The notes below the pieces were generated by a model that made no database searches, was not told the DNA's origin, and saw nothing but the letters and a program-made list of their open reading frames with translations. A DNA stretch of 64,000 bases, from positions 31,185 through 95,184 of the forward strand of contig CAYXGF010000002.1 of NCBI GenBank assembly GCA_964464465.1, given 5' to 3'. The stretch is from UBA940 sp964464465 (GTDB lineage Bacteria; Bacteroidota; Bacteroidia; Bacteroidales; Rikenellaceae). Within the stretch, counting starts at the first letter, position 1; every line of letters starts with the position of its first letter. Made by a program: the position numbers and the translations under genes. Below, piece by piece: positions 41,368 through 48,562 of this stretch.

Positions 41368-42723
41368 ATGTGCGCCAAAGTCAAGAAGGCCTATTTCTGC
41401 GGCAGCTGCGGTTACGAGGCGGCGAAATGGATGGGACGCTGCCCCTCGTGCGGACAGTGGAATACGTTCACGGAGGAGGTTGTCGTGCGCCAGAGCGGTT
41501 CGTCGCCTGCCTCGTCGCTGCACTCCGAAGCGATGCCTCCGCGAGCGGTGGCGGATATAGAGTACGAGTCCTATCCGCGTATCGATTTGGGAATACCGGA
41601 GGTGAACCGTGTTCTGGGCGGCGGCATGGTGCGCGGCTCGCTCATACTTCTGGGCGGGGAGCCTGGCATCGGCAAGTCGACCATAAGCCTGCAAATAGCC
41701 CTGGGGGCGCACGGACTGCGCACGCTGTATGTTTCCGGCGAGGAGTCCCCGCAGCAGATAAAGATGCGCGCCGAACGTATAGGCGTGGACAACGGCCAGT
41801 GTCTGATTTATGCCGATACGCTTTTGGAGAATATAATCTCGCAAATCGACAGCGTGGCACCGCAGCTGGTGGTCATCGACTCCATACAGACTATCTATAC
41901 CGATACGATTGATTCGTCGGCCGGCAGCGTGTCGCAGATACGCGAGTGTGCGGCTACGCTTCTCAAATATGCCAAGACGCACGGCGTGAGCGTGATAATA
42001 ATCGGACACATAACCAAGGAAGGCACCATAGCCGGTCCGAAGATTCTGGAACACATCGTGGACGTGGTGTTGCAGTTCGAGGGTGACGGCAACAATGTCT
42101 ACCGGATACTGCGCGGCGTGAAGAACCGTTTCGGAGCCACGTTCGAGATAGGCGTGTTCGAGATGCGGGAGGGCGGACTGGTCCAGGTGGACAATCCGTC
42201 GGAGATACTTCTCTCGCATTACGACTATTCGCTCAGCGGTATCGCCGTGGGTGCGGCGGTGGACGGCATAAGGCCTTATCTCATAGAGACGCAGGCGCTT
42301 GTCTGCGGTGCCGCCTACGGTACGCCTCAGCGCACGGCCACAGGTTACGATACCCGGCGCATGAACATGCTTCTGGCGGTTCTGGAAAAAAGGGTGGGCA
42401 TGAAGATGTACTCCAAGGATGTTTTTCTGAATTTCGCCGGCGGATTCCGCATCTCTGACACAGGACTCGATTTGGCGGTGGCGGCAGCCGTGATATCCTC
42501 GTATTTCGACAAACCGCTTGCCGAAGGCGTATGCTGTGCCGGTGAGATAGGTCTTTCGGGCGAGGTGCGTCCCGCTTCGCGTCTTGCGCAGCGCATAAGC
42601 GAGGCCGCGCGTCTCGGGTTCCGTCGTATCGTGGTGTCGGGATATATGCGCGATGTGCAGGTAAGCGGCATAGAGGTCGTCCGCATAAACAGAATAGACG
42701 AACTGCCAAGAGCGATATTCTGA
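41368..42723 (+). CDS. radA: DNA repair protein RadA
   Basis: RecA-like ATPase that helps branch migration during recombination. The 451-residue protein has an N-terminal zinc finger (CGSCGYEAAKWMGRCPSCG, residues 11-29), Walker A GGEPGIGKST near residue 93, Walker B LVVIDSIQT, the RadA-specific KNRFG motif near residue 251 and a C-terminal Lon-like domain (DLAVAAAVISS, GEIGLSGEVR). Length and order are normal. About 150 bases without a gene separate it from the convergent PAP2 gene; a CCCGG/CCGGG hairpin without a T run is the only structure seen there. Confidence 0.97.
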   Translation: MCAKVKKAYFCGSCGYEAAKWMGRCPSCGQWNTFTEEVVVRQSGSSPASSLHSEAMPPRAVADIEYESYPRIDLGIPEVNRVLGGGMVRGSLILLGGEPGIGKSTISLQIALGAHGLRTLYVSGEESPQQIKMRAERIGVDNGQCLIYADTLLENIISQIDSVAPQLVVIDSIQTIYTDTIDSSAGSVSQIRECAATLLKYAKTHGVSVIIIGHITKEGTIAGPKILEHIVDVVLQFEGDGNNVYRILRGVKNRFGATFEIGVFEMREGGLVQVDNPSEILLSHYDYSLSGIAVGAAVDGIRPYLIETQALVCGAAYGTPQRTATGYDTRRMNMLLAVLEKRVGMKMYSKDVFLNFAGGFRISDTGLDLAVAAAVISSYFDKPLAEGVCCAGEIGLSGEVRPASRLAQRISEAARLGFRRIVVSGYMRDVQVSGIEVVRINRIDELPRAIF

Positions 42724-42870
42724 CGGCGGAGGCAGCCTGCGGGTGGATGCAGGAGGCGGACTTCCGCTACGGGAGACCTGCGGTTCAGCGCAATGCTCTC
42801 ATGAATGTAAAGATGACCCGTCCCGGATTGTCCGACCGGGGGCTGAGGATTCCAACCGCAGGAGAGTCTC

Positions 42871-43446
42871 TTAGCTGCAATGCGACAGAGCCGGGAATTT
42901 ACCTGTCAGATACTTTTGCAGCCGTATCATGAGGGCGGATACTGCGGCTCCGTCGACAAAGCCGAGCAGTATGTCCGTCGGGAAATGCACTCCGAGGTAT
43001 ATCCTGGAATACGATACGAAAACTGCCCAGATTAAGATAAGGGCGGTGTATGTTCTGCTGCCGATTGTCCGGGCCGATATGACGGCTATCGACAGAGTGG
43101 TCGCGGCATGGGCCGACACTGTGCCGTACAGTCCGCCGCGGTAGCCGTTCACCGTATGCACCAGATGGCTTATGGCGTCGGTATGCGTCGGGCGGAATTT
43201 GGGGGTGCAGTGTTTGAAAATGTTGGCTATCTGGTCGGTCAGCACCACAGCCAGAGCAATCATCGCCACCGCCAGCAGCGTCTGTCGCCAGCCCGCCTTG
43301 CGGTACATGAGCCATATGGCGAGCAGATAGAGCGGTATCCATACCGCCTTGCGCGAGGCCAGCCAGAAGACGGAATCCAGAGCGGCACCGCCGTCGAAGT
43401 TGAGCCAGAGCAGCAGTTGTCGGTCTATTTCCAGCAGATTTTCCAT
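42871..43446 (-). CDS. PAP2-family membrane phosphatase
   Basis: Dephosphorylates lipid phosphates such as undecaprenyl pyrophosphate or lipid A at the outer face of the inner membrane. The 191-residue protein has five to six membrane segments and the three phosphatase motifs: K-x6-RP as KHCTPKFRP near residue 85, a variant second motif SAHA (normally PSGH, histidine kept) near 116 and SRIYLGVHFPTD near 155. Start ATG at 43446 (MENLLEIDRQLL) is chosen because the upstream open frame runs through the neighbouring gene. Substrate not assignable. Confidence 0.9.
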   Translation of the reverse strand: MENLLEIDRQLLLWLNFDGGAALDSVFWLASRKAVWIPLYLLAIWLMYRKAGWRQTLLAVAMIALAVVLTDQIANIFKHCTPKFRPTHTDAISHLVHTVNGYRGGLYGTVSAHAATTLSIAVISARTIGSRTYTALILIWAVFVSYSRIYLGVHFPTDILLGFVDGAAVSALMIRLQKYLTGKFPALSHCS

Positions 43447-43451
43447 TCCGG

Positions 43452-44129
43452 CTAATTGTTTCGGCGTGCGATGCTGAGGTAGTAGAGCAGTGTGGCTATG
43501 GCGCTCAGTGCGGCTACCAGATATGTGCGGGCGGCCCAGGAGAGTGCTGTGCGGGCCTGTGCGAGGGACTGGCCCTGCAATGTGCCGCTCGATTCGAGCC
43601 AGCGCATGGCCCTTGCCGAGGCGTTGTACTCCACCGGAAGGGTTACGACGGCGAACAGTGCGGAGACGGCTATCATGGCTATGCCGGCCCAGAACAGATA
43701 GGGGAAAGTGTTTATTAACAGAATACCCAGAATTATCACCCATGTGGACCATGTCGATGAGAACTGTATGGCCGGAACCAGTGCCGAGCGCATTCTCAGG
43801 GGGGCGTATCCTACCGCATCCTGCACCGCATGCCCGCATTCGTGTGCGGCTACCGCTGCGGCGGCCACGCTGTTGCTTCCGTAGACGCTGCGGCTGAGAT
43901 TGACGGTGCGGGTCTGCGGATTGTAGTGGTCGGTGAGATGCCCTTCGGTCGATACCACTTTAACGTCGGTGATGCCGTTGTCGCGCAGCATCTTCTCCGC
44001 AACCTGGGCGCCTGTGAGTCCGCCTGGAAACATCACCCGTGAATATTTGTTGAATACGTATTGCAGGCGCTGCTGGACGATGAGTCCTGCGATGCCTATG
44101 ACGATTATCAGAATCCACTCTATCGACAT
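43452..44129 (-). CDS. YugP-type zinc-dependent membrane metallopeptidase
   Basis: A 225-residue membrane protein of the neutral zinc metallopeptidase family (YugP). It has an N-terminal span (residues 4-20), the zinc motif HECGH near residue 96 (AAAVAAHECGHAVQDA), two central spans (about 125-165) and a C-terminal span. The family is widespread and presumed to act on membrane substrates, but these are unknown. The PAP2 gene begins 5 bases after its stop, so the two are probably one transcript. Confidence 0.9.
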   Translation of the reverse strand: MSIEWILIIVIGIAGLIVQQRLQYVFNKYSRVMFPGGLTGAQVAEKMLRDNGITDVKVVSTEGHLTDHYNPQTRTVNLSRSVYGSNSVAAAAVAAHECGHAVQDAVGYAPLRMRSALVPAIQFSSTWSTWVIILGILLINTFPYLFWAGIAMIAVSALFAVVTLPVEYNASARAMRWLESSGTLQGQSLAQARTALSWAARTYLVAALSAIATLLYYLSIARRNN

Positions 44130-44183
44130 GTCTTTGTTGTTTTTGGTTGGTTTACGGTTATCGGAACGCTGTGTTGGCGTATT

Positions 44184-44945
44184 TTATTGTTTTCTGAATG
44201 TATAATATGCGTTTGCCTGCTGCGTCGGCGTGACCACTATCTCGTCGATGTTGATGTGCGGAGGCTGCGACGCCGCCCACAGTATGGTGTCGGCTATGTC
44301 TTCGCCGCGCAGAGGCTCCACACCCTTGTACACTCCGTCGGCACGCTCCCTGTCGCCGTGGAAACGTACTATGGAGAACTCCGTCTCGACCATTCCGGGG
44401 CGTATCTCCGTCACGCGGATGCCGTGCGAGAGCAGGTCGATGCGCATGGTCTGGCTCAGGGCGTGTACGGCATGCTTGGAGGCGCAGTATACGGAGCCGT
44501 TCTCGTAGGGCTGCGTTCCGGCTATGGAACCGAGATTGATGATGTGCCCGCTGCCCCGGTTTATCATCATGCCGGCCACGATGCGTGTCATGTATAGCAG
44601 TCCCTTGATGTTGGTGTCTATCATGGCCTCCCAGTCGGAGATGTCGCCCTTGTCGATATGTTCGAGTCCGGCCGCGAGTCCCGCGTTGTTGACAAGCACG
44701 TCGACGGTCCGGAATTTCTCGGGCAGCGATTCGAGCGCAGCCTGACATGCGTATCTGTCGCGCACATCGAAACTGAGGGCTGCAACATCCACGCCGTAAT
44801 TCTGTTCTATATGCTTTTTGAGCGTTTTGAGACGCTCGGCGCGCCGGCCGGTCAGGATAAGGTCGTACCCTTCCTGTGCGAATGCCTCGGCAGTGGCATA
44901 TCCTATGCCCGATGTGGCGCCCGTAATCAATACTGTCCTGTTCAT
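44184..44945 (-). CDS. Short-chain dehydrogenase/reductase (SDR) family oxidoreductase
   Basis: A 253-residue classical SDR with the cofactor motif TGATSGIGYATA at residues 7-18, an arginine-bearing LTGRRAERL loop favouring NADP(H), NNAG near residue 87, a serine in LGSIAGT near residue 138 and the catalytic YCASK near residue 153. The closest annotated relatives by pattern are YdfG-type 3-hydroxy acid/serine dehydrogenases, but the substrate is not proven. The ATG at 44945 is chosen over 44960 because a probable promoter box lies just upstream. Confidence 0.9.
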   Translation of the reverse strand: MNRTVLITGATSGIGYATAEAFAQEGYDLILTGRRAERLKTLKKHIEQNYGVDVAALSFDVRDRYACQAALESLPEKFRTVDVLVNNAGLAAGLEHIDKGDISDWEAMIDTNIKGLLYMTRIVAGMMINRGSGHIINLGSIAGTQPYENGSVYCASKHAVHALSQTMRIDLLSHGIRVTEIRPGMVETEFSIVRFHGDRERADGVYKGVEPLRGEDIADTILWAASQPPHINIDEIVVTPTQQANAYYTFRKQ

Positions 44946-44966
44946 AACAAATGAAGCCAAATTTTT

Positions 44967-44987
44967 GGTAAAGGTACTAATTTTACC
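44967..44987. promoter_or_regulatory. Divergent promoter region with inverted repeat
   Basis: GGTAAA (44967-44972) and TTTACC (44982-44987) form a 6-bp inverted repeat. On the minus strand the sequence includes TACCTTTA, one base off the -7 consensus, placed for the SDR gene. The plus-strand side (TTATTTTG, 44989-44995) may serve the LolC/E-like gene. An operator role is possible but unproven. Confidence 0.4.
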
Positions 44988-45019
44988 TTATTTTGTACTC
45001 CGGCAAAGGAGTAATTTTC

Positions 45020-46270
45020 ATGCAGAGGCTTAAAACCGAATTTTTCATAGCGTCGCGCATCGCCTCGTCCCGCGGCGGGGAGGGCGGCCGGGTCATGAAG
45101 CGTGTGGCCGTGGCCACCTCGGCTGTAAGCATGGCTGTCATGATACTCGCCGTTGCGGTGATTACCGGATTCCGAAGCGAGATAACATCCAGGATGTGCG
45201 CTTTCTCGGCCCACGTGCGAATCGTGAATGCCGCTTCCGTCGGCTCCTTTGAGACCGAACCCATAAGACGGGACACAGGGTTGGAGCGCTCGGTGGCCGG
45301 GGTGCGTGGCTTTGAAAGCATGTCGGCCTATGCCGTCAAGGGCGGAATAATAAAGACTCCGCAAGCCATGTGCGGCGTTCTGCTCAAAGGCGTCGGGCCG
45401 GATTACGATTTGAGTTTTTTCAGGAATTGTCTTGTGGAGGGAGCGCTGCCGGCGATAGGCGATTCCGTGCACCGCAAACAGTTGCTCGTCTCGCAGTCCG
45501 TAGCCTCGCAGCTGTGTCTTTCGGTGGGTGACGTGGTGCAGATGATGTTCGTGCAGCAGGGCCGTCCGCCCAGACGCGACAGGTTCAAAATCTGCGGCAT
45601 ATACTCTTCCGGGCTCGAAGAGATGGACCGTCTGACTGTCATAACCGATTTTCCCAGCGTCCGGAGGTTGTGCGGCTGGGGGCCGGAGCAGATTTCCGGT
45701 TACGAGATAAATACATCGGATTTCGGCTGGCTGCAAGAGTTCGCGGCGGATGTGGCCGATGCGGCTGCGGGTTTCGCACCGGAGGGTACGGTACTGGCCG
45801 TGGAGGATGTGGTGTCGTCGTATCCGAACATGTTCGACTGGCTCAGGGCGCACAATGTGAATGCTGCCGTGATAATTGTCGTTATGCTTGTCGTGGCGCT
45901 GTTCAGCATGATTTCCTCGCTGCTCATAATAATTCTCGAACATACGCGGACAATAGGCGTTCTGCGGGCTATCGGCATGAGGACCGGGGCGGTGCAACGT
46001 GTGTTTCTGATACGTTCAGCATATATTCTCGCAAGCGGCATCGCGGCAGGCGACATTTTCGGCATCGCTCTGGCCCTGTTGCAGAAATACACACACCTTG
46101 TGAAGCTCGATCAGAGCGGATATTTTCTTTCGTGGGTGCCCGTAGTGTTGGAGCCGTCGGCCATTGTATGGCTCAATGCCGGTGCATTCGTTATCATATC
46201 GGCGCTGCTTTGTATTCCGCTTACGGCAGTGTCCGGCATAAGACCAGACAAAACGTTACGTTATCAGTAG
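45020..46270 (+). CDS. LolC/LolE-type ABC transporter permease (FtsX family)
   Basis: Inner-membrane permease of the type that releases outer-membrane lipoproteins to LolA. The 416-residue protein has the expected topology: one N-terminal span (about residues 28-50, AVATSAVSMAVMILAVAVITGF), a large periplasmic domain, then three C-terminal spans within the FtsX domain (from about residue 290, NVNAAVIIVVMLVVALFSMISSLL, with EHTRTIGVLRAIGM). The ATP-binding partner is not adjacent. ATG at 45020 (MQRLKTEFFIASR) gives the family start; 44993 is an alternative. ubiE follows with no gap. Confidence 0.9.
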   Translation: MQRLKTEFFIASRIASSRGGEGGRVMKRVAVATSAVSMAVMILAVAVITGFRSEITSRMCAFSAHVRIVNAASVGSFETEPIRRDTGLERSVAGVRGFESMSAYAVKGGIIKTPQAMCGVLLKGVGPDYDLSFFRNCLVEGALPAIGDSVHRKQLLVSQSVASQLCLSVGDVVQMMFVQQGRPPRRDRFKICGIYSSGLEEMDRLTVITDFPSVRRLCGWGPEQISGYEINTSDFGWLQEFAADVADAAAGFAPEGTVLAVEDVVSSYPNMFDWLRAHNVNAAVIIVVMLVVALFSMISSLLIIILEHTRTIGVLRAIGMRTGAVQRVFLIRSAYILASGIAAGDIFGIALALLQKYTHLVKLDQSGYFLSWVPVVLEPSAIVWLNAGAFVIISALLCIPLTAVSGIRPDKTLRYQ

Positions 46271-46987
46271 ATGAAACCTTACAATTCCTCTCAACCGAAG
46301 AAACAGCAGGTCCGTGCGATGTTCGACAACATCGCTCCGGCCTACGATATGCTCAATCATATGCTCTCGCTGGGACTGGACCGTATCTGGCGCCGCCGCG
46401 TCGTGGGCATGGTCCGCAGAAAAGACCCCGCGATGGTGGTGGATGTGGCTACCGGAACGGGAGACCTGGCCCTCAGCATAGCCCGGCACAGCCGCGCCTC
46501 GGTCCGGGGGGTGGATTTGAGCAGCGCCATGATAGAGGTGGGGCGAAGGAAGGTTGCCGGGGCGGGACTCGACACCCGAATCACTTTTACGGAAGGGGAT
46601 GCGGAGTGCCTGCCGCTGCCGGATTGCTGCGCCGACTGCGTGACGGCTGCGTTCGGTGTGCGCAATTTCCAGGACCTGAATGCGGGCCTGAGGCAGATGC
46701 ACAGGGTGCTGAGGCCGGGCGGCAGTTGTTTCGTACTCGAATTCTCGACTCCGCGCGGCGCGGTGTTCGGTCCGCTGTTCCGTTTCTATTTTCACAGGAT
46801 TCTGCCTGTCGCGGGAGGTCTGATTTCGGGAGATATGAAGGCGTACAGGTATTTGCCGGCCTCGGTGGACGAGTTTCCCGGGCGCGAGACTTTCGAGGGC
46901 ATGATGCGCGATGCCGGTTTCGGGCGGGTGAGCAGTGTGTCCCTGATGTCCGGAGTGGCTTATATATATATCGGAGAGAGGTGTTGA
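46271..46987 (+). CDS. ubiE: Demethylmenaquinone methyltransferase
   Basis: SAM-dependent C-methyltransferase completing menaquinone synthesis (also called MenG). The 238-residue protein has an N-terminal VRAMFDNIAPAYDMLNHMLSLGLD signature (residues about 14-37), the SAM-binding VVDVATGTGDLA near residue 57, FGVRNFQDL near 131 and PGGSCFVLEFS near 152. In an anaerobic Bacteroidales cell the product would serve fumarate respiration. It begins directly after the permease stop and overlaps the start of the next gene. Confidence 0.96.
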   Translation: MKPYNSSQPKKQQVRAMFDNIAPAYDMLNHMLSLGLDRIWRRRVVGMVRRKDPAMVVDVATGTGDLALSIARHSRASVRGVDLSSAMIEVGRRKVAGAGLDTRITFTEGDAECLPLPDCCADCVTAAFGVRNFQDLNAGLRQMHRVLRPGGSCFVLEFSTPRGAVFGPLFRFYFHRILPVAGGLISGDMKAYRYLPASVDEFPGRETFEGMMRDAGFGRVSSVSLMSGVAYIYIGERC

Positions 46988-47400
46988 AAAGGTTTCTGAC
47001 AGTTCTTCTGCTGCTTCTGGCGGGATGCGCTCCCGGCCGCAGGGTCGAGATTGTGCGTATTTACGATTTGCATACGGAACATCTCGACAGAATGGATGTG
47101 CGGGCCTGCATACGTAACGGCGGCGCAAAGGCGGTGACGCTGTATGAGGCGGACGTAACGGTGGTTTACAGAGACAGGGATATGTGCCGGGTCGTGCTCG
47201 ACACACCCGTCACGCTCCCGTCACGCTCGGAGTCAGACATCAGCGTGCAGGCCGGTATGGAGGTCTACGATCTGGCTGTTGTGTCGGCGTTTTCCAGAAT
47301 GCTCGCACGCGACTCGGTCAAGGCGCTGTCCTTTACCGCTTTGAAGGGCACTGTGTGCGTTGGCGAGGGGGCGAGACGAAGAAAAATAAGATTAAGGTGA
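46984..47400 (+). CDS. Small LEA14/WHy-like predicted lipoprotein
   Basis: A 138-residue protein with a lipoprotein signal (FLTVLLLLLAGC, lipobox Cys15) followed by a beta-rich domain with alternating charged and hydrophobic residues, like the LEA type 2/WHy fold found in small Bacteroidetes envelope proteins. The start is TTG at 46984, or GTG at 46981, both overlapping the ubiE stop; no ATG is available. Role unknown. The overlap shows cotranslation with ubiE rather than an independent unit. Confidence 0.75.
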   Translation: MKRFLTVLLLLLAGCAPGRRVEIVRIYDLHTEHLDRMDVRACIRNGGAKAVTLYEADVTVVYRDRDMCRVVLDTPVTLPSRSESDISVQAGMEVYDLAVVSAFSRMLARDSVKALSFTALKGTVCVGEGARRRKIRLR

Positions 47401-47432
47401 CAATGTTGGATTTTTTATGCTATTTTTGGCGC

Positions 47433-47900
47433 ATGAAACTTCTTCGCACGATAGGACGGACGGCTGTATTTGCGGTCTTCATGTTTTCGGTTGCTGGACT
47501 CAGGGCTCAGAATGTCGCGGAGTTCCGGGCCAGGCTCTCTGTGCCTGATTCTCTGTATGCCTCGACAGTGAGGGTGATGGAGGAGCGTAGTGCCGCCGAT
47601 GTAATATCCAGGCTGGACCGGGCGCCCAAGACCGAGCGTATCCGCGGACACCGGGTTTGCGTGTATAGTGACAATACGCAGAATGCCAGGGCCAATGCGC
47701 AAGGTGTGATGGCTCAGTTCCATGAGACTTTTCCGGATATCGCGGTGTATCTCGATTACGAGACCCCCTATTTCAAGGTCAAGGTCGGTAACTGCGTGTC
47801 TTACGAGGAGGCCATTACTCTGTGGGGGCGTGTGAAGGGTGTGTTTCCCAAGTCGATAATGACTGATGCCGTGATATCGATAGAGGAACTTAAAAAGTAA
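47433..47900 (+). CDS. Secreted SPOR-domain-like protein
   Basis: A 155-residue protein with a signal peptide (TAVFAVFMFSVAGLRAQ, cleavage near residue 26) and a C-terminal half that fits the SPOR fold: RIRGHRVCVYSDNTQNARANAQGV, then YLDYETPYFKVKVGNCVSYEEA (residues about 100-130). SPOR domains bind septal glycan strands lacking stem peptides, so a division or cell-wall role is likely. A perfect -7 box TATTTTTG at 47421-47428 ends only 4 bases before the ATG at 47433, implying a leaderless message or use of read-through from upstream. An ATG at 47403 is the alternative start. Confidence 0.8.
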   Translation: MKLLRTIGRTAVFAVFMFSVAGLRAQNVAEFRARLSVPDSLYASTVRVMEERSAADVISRLDRAPKTERIRGHRVCVYSDNTQNARANAQGVMAQFHETFPDIAVYLDYETPYFKVKVGNCVSYEEAITLWGRVKGVFPKSIMTDAVISIEELKK

Positions 47901-47952
47901 AGACTCGAAATAGAGAGTAAGAATAAAAACCTAAATTTAAAATCATCAGACT

Positions 47953-48249
47953 ATGAAAAAGTTATTTACCATGCTTGCAGTCGTTGCCCTGTTTGCGGCC
48001 TGCTGCGGAAACAATGCCAAGAAAGCCGGTAACGCTTGCACCGACAACGTAGAGTGCGCCGCTGCTGCCGACAGCTGCTGCCAGAAAGAGGAGTGCGCTT
48101 GCTGCAAAGATACCGAGTGCGCATGCTGCAAGGAAGAGGGTGCCGAGTGCACTTGCGACGAGTGTACCTGCTGCAAGGAAGAGTGCACTGACGCATGCTG
48201 CCAGGAGACTGTTGCAGAAGAGGCAACCGCAGAAGTTGCTGCTGAGTAA
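47953..48249 (+). CDS. Cysteine-rich, acidic predicted lipoprotein (metallothionein-like)
   Basis: A 98-residue protein with a signal peptide and lipobox (VALFAACC, lipid on Cys17). It contains 20 cysteines, 18 of them after the lipobox pair, in repeated units such as EECACCK, ECACCK and ECTCCKEEC, with CxC, CC and CxCC spacings between residues 29 and 83. The mature region has many Asp/Glu, few hydrophobic and no aromatic residues, and an Ala/Glu tail. This composition resembles metallothioneins and suggests thiol-based metal binding at the cell envelope. No family is recognised. Codons are regular for this genome (TGC preferred), arguing for a real gene. A structured 3' region and a strong terminator follow. 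Confidence 0.8.
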   Translation: MKKLFTMLAVVALFAACCGNNAKKAGNACTDNVECAAAADSCCQKEECACCKDTECACCKEEGAECTCDECTCCKEECTDACCQETVAEEATAEVAAE

Positions 48250-48263
48250 TTTATTTTGGGAAC

Positions 48264-48410
48264 TATAACTTTACAGTATAGTCCGTTTAACGGATTCATA
48301 ATTAGGGCCGGAGACTGCGGAGGTCGAAAGCGAATGAAATGAGCGGGCCTTCACGGGGCGAGGCTCCGGACCGCGCGCTCCTGCGGACCGCATAACTGTA
48401 AAATTGTATA
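48264..48410 (+). ncRNA. Structured 3' region or small RNA after the Cys-rich gene
   Basis: In the 313-base gap after the Cys-rich gene, TTTACAGT (48270-48277) and ACTGTAAA (48395-48402) form a perfect 8-bp closing stem, extended by TATA pairs at 48264-48267 and 48407-48410. Inside are GTCCG-TTTAA-CGGAT (48281-48295), a long-range stem CCGGAG (48308-48313) with CTCCGG (48364-48369), and CCGC/GCGG (48371-48374 with 48383-48386). The enclosed part is much more GC-rich than its flanks. No start codon frame looks real in it. Confidence 0.45.
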
Positions 48411-48439
48411 TAATTCCCTTTATTTTATTCGGAATATGG

Positions 48440-48471
48440 AACAGGTGCTGTTTTGCAGCACCTGTTTTTTT
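48440..48471 (+). terminator. Strong intrinsic terminator
   Basis: AACAGGTGCTG (48440-48450), loop TTTTG, CAGCACCTGTT (48456-48466) and a run of seven T residues. It ends the transcript carrying the Cys-rich gene and the structured region. On the minus strand there is no T run, so it is not the terminator of the M23 gene. Confidence 0.9.
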
Positions 48472-48562
48472 GTAATGAAGCAATACGATGGGGTCGCCGG
48501 CCGGGAATCTTCTGTCTCTTTGCGGTGAGGCTGTATTGCCGGCCGTGAGTTTCCTGTCGCGG

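Noticed and set aside
38971..42219. A 1082-codon open frame on the minus strand
   Set aside because: It lies entirely antisense to dxr, rseP and radA, which are unmistakable. Its translation is rich in His, Arg and Gln with no domain pattern, as expected from a GC-rich coding strand read backwards.
42747..42932. A 61-codon plus-strand frame after radA
   Set aside because: It runs into the convergent PAP2 gene, has no promoter and no plausible protein features.
45670..46980. Long frame upstream of the LEA-like lipoprotein, overlapping the permease and ubiE
   Set aside because: Only the part from 46984 encodes a sensible protein with a lipobox; the upstream part is out-of-frame reading of two real genes.
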